Shown in pieces: positions 6,247-7,210 of a stretch of 7,210 nucleotides of DNA (its first letter is position 1; each line of letters begins with the position of its first letter). Source of the DNA: Clostridiales bacterium UBA4644 (GTDB taxonomy: Bacteria > Bacillota > Clostridia > Oscillospirales > Butyricicoccaceae); assembly GCA_002405755.1 (NCBI GenBank), contig DHMK01000034.1, positions 1 through 7,210 on the forward strand. Reading direction: 5' to 3'. Made by a program: the position numbers and the translations under genes. Below the pieces are notes generated by a model. That model did not search any database. It worked only from the letters and a program-made list of their open reading frames with translations, and was not told the origin of the DNA.

Positions 6247-6276
6247 TTGACAGCGCTTTTTCTTTTATGATACGGT
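6247..6276 (+). promoter_or_regulatory. Probable promoter upstream of the FAD oxidoreductase
   Basis: TTGACA (6247-6252) is a perfect -35. TACGGT (6271-6276), preceded by TGA to form an extended -10 (TGnTAnnnT), lies 18 bases on. The start would fall near 6283. The -10 match is modest, so confidence is moderate. The preceding T-rich stretch 6222-6248 has no hairpin. Confidence 0.6.
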
Positions 6277-6282
6277 AAATGA

Positions 6283-6338
6283 GGATACACCAAACGGCTC
6301 TGTATCCCTGGGAAGGGATATGGAGCCGTTTTCTTTTG
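6283..6338 (+). terminator. Long terminator hairpin, possibly a leader attenuator
   Basis: Bases 6292-6309 pair with 6314-6331 without interruption: 18 pairs including two G-U wobbles, closed by a GGGA loop. The arms begin AAACGGCTC and end GAGCCGTTT, and TCTTTT follows (6332-6337). The wobbles would be A-C mismatches on the other strand, so it is built for plus-strand RNA. It could terminate the desulfoferrodoxin transcript. It also lies between the 6247-6276 promoter and the next gene, and GGATACA (6283-6289) is exactly complementary to TGTATCC (6301-6307) within the 5' arm, giving a competing helix. I do not recognise a known riboswitch class here. Confidence 0.8.
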
Positions 6339-6368
6339 AAAATCGCGAATGAGAACAGGAGCCTGATC

Positions 6369-7210
6369 ATGAATTACGATGTCATCATCATTGGCGCGGG
6401 TCCCGGCGGCATCTTCACCGCCTATGAGCTGCTCCGCGCGAAAAAGCCGTTGAAGATCGGCGTGTTTGAGATGGGCCGCCCGCTGGCCAGCCGCCGCTGT
6501 CCCATCGATGGCGTAAAGATCAAGACCTGCATCGGCTGCAAGGCCTGCTCCATCATGAGCGGCTTTGGCGGCGCAGGCGCTTTTTCCGACGGCAAATACA
6601 ACATCACCAATCAGTTCGGCGGGACGCTCTATGAATATGTGGGCAAGCAGCAGGCGCTGGATCTGATGCGCTATGTGGACGAGATCAATCTCTCCCACGG
6701 CGGTCAGGGCACCCGGCTCTATTCCACCGCCAATACCTCCATCAAAAAGACCTGTCTGGAAAACGGCCTGCACCTGCTGGATGCCCAAGTCCGCCATCTG
6801 GGGACAGATATCAACTATGTGGTGCTGGAAAACCTCTATGAGGAGATGCGGGACCGGGTGGATTTCCACTTCGACTGCCCGGTGCAGTCCGTCCGGAGCG
6901 TGGAGGGCGGCTTTGAGATCTCCGCCAACGGCGAGACCTTCACCGGCAGCACCTGCGTCATCTCCGTGGGCCGCAGCGGCAGCAAATGGATGGAATCCGT
7001 CTGCGAGGCCATGGATATCCCCACCCGCTCCAACCGGGTGGATATCGGCGTCCGGGTGGAGCTGCCCGCAGAGGTCTTTTCCCACCTGACCGACGAGCTT
7101 TATGAAAGCAAGATCGTTTACCGCACCGCGAAGTTTGAGGATCTGGTGCGCACCTTCTGCATGAACCCCCACGGCGTTGTGGTGACGGAAAACACCAACG
7201 GCATCGTCAC
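6369..7210 (+). CDS. FAD-dependent oxidoreductase (COG2509-like), 3'-truncated
   Basis: The frame opens at ATG 6369 with AGGAG (6357-6361) 7 bases upstream and stays open to the right edge, so about 280 N-terminal residues are seen and no stop. It starts MNYDVIIIGAGPGGIFTAYE, a classic Rossmann dinucleotide-binding motif (GAGPGG at 9-14), with a glutamate ending the second strand (VFE, 32-34) for the FAD ribose. SGFGGAGAFSDGKYN (64-78) and the second FAD-contact strand CVISVGRSG (196-204) fit the COG2509 group of uncharacterised FAD-dependent dehydrogenases. A four-cysteine cluster (Cys44, 54, 57, 60; CIGCKAC) precedes the glycine-rich loop. It is predicted to be cytoplasmic, with no signal peptide or membrane segment seen. 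The substrate is unknown. The cluster could be redox cysteines or a metal/Fe-S site. It probably has its own promoter and leader hairpin. Confidence 0.85.
   Translation, partial: MNYDVIIIGAGPGGIFTAYELLRAKKPLKIGVFEMGRPLASRRCPIDGVKIKTCIGCKACSIMSGFGGAGAFSDGKYNITNQFGGTLYEYVGKQQALDLMRYVDEINLSHGGQGTRLYSTANTSIKKTCLENGLHLLDAQVRHLGTDINYVVLENLYEEMRDRVDFHFDCPVQSVRSVEGGFEISANGETFTGSTCVISVGRSGSKWMESVCEAMDIPTRSNRVDIGVRVELPAEVFSHLTDELYESKIVYRTAKFEDLVRTFCMNPHGVVVTENTNGIV

Noticed and set aside
6283..6338. Known riboswitch such as fluoride, preQ1 or TPP in the leader
   Set aside because: Only scattered short matches occur; the conserved cores of these classes are not present as I recall them.
6015..7172. A 385-codon minus-strand frame opposite the FAD oxidoreductase and the desulfoferrodoxin-like gene
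   Set aside because: It overlaps two recognisable plus-strand genes and the leader hairpin, and the product is low-complexity His/Ala/Gly-rich.

Overview
The window reads as a GC-rich Clostridia-type chromosome, most like gut Oscillospirales. This is an inference from the strong AGGAGG-type ribosome binding sites, the GC-rich third codon positions, the consensus sigma-A-type promoters, and a strict-anaerobe gene set (fermentative arginine degradation, a superoxide reductase family protein, a COG2509-type flavoprotein). Gene density is high, and I see no tRNA, rRNA, CRISPR array, insertion sequence or phage gene.

Layout. (1) Positions 3-680 (+) hold the 3' part of a G3E/CobW-type GTPase that appears fused to a YcgQ/DUF1980-like C-terminal domain; it runs in from the left edge. 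(2) A bidirectional terminator (691-751) separates it from the convergent arc operon. (3) The arc operon (minus strand, 4002 down to 760) is arcA-arcB-arcC: arginine deiminase, catabolic ornithine carbamoyltransferase and carbamate kinase. Together they convert arginine to ornithine, ammonia and CO2 with one ATP made per arginine. It has a perfect-consensus promoter at 4087-4115 with several dyads around and upstream of it. No arginine/ornithine antiporter or arc regulator lies in the window. (4) An M18 metallo-aminopeptidase (minus, 5700-4303) lies upstream of arc in the same direction but has its own near-consensus promoter and a perfect-stem terminator. (5) Divergently, a desulfoferrodoxin-like protein (5834-6220, +) has an intact-looking desulforedoxin-type Cys4 site but altered superoxide-reductase site residues. 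(6) A 148-base gap then carries a promoter-like sequence and a long terminator hairpin with a possible competing antiterminator helix. (7) It leads into a FAD-dependent oxidoreductase (6369 onward, +) with a four-cysteine cluster, cut by the right edge.

How it fits together: the aminopeptidase can release amino acids, including arginine, from peptides, and the arc enzymes can turn arginine into ATP and ammonia. The desulfoferrodoxin-like protein and the flavoprotein suggest redox or oxygen-stress functions. The links between these blocks are inferred from proximity only. The items most worth a second look are the altered desulfoferrodoxin iron site, the attenuator-like leader before the flavoprotein, and the GTPase/DUF1980 fusion.
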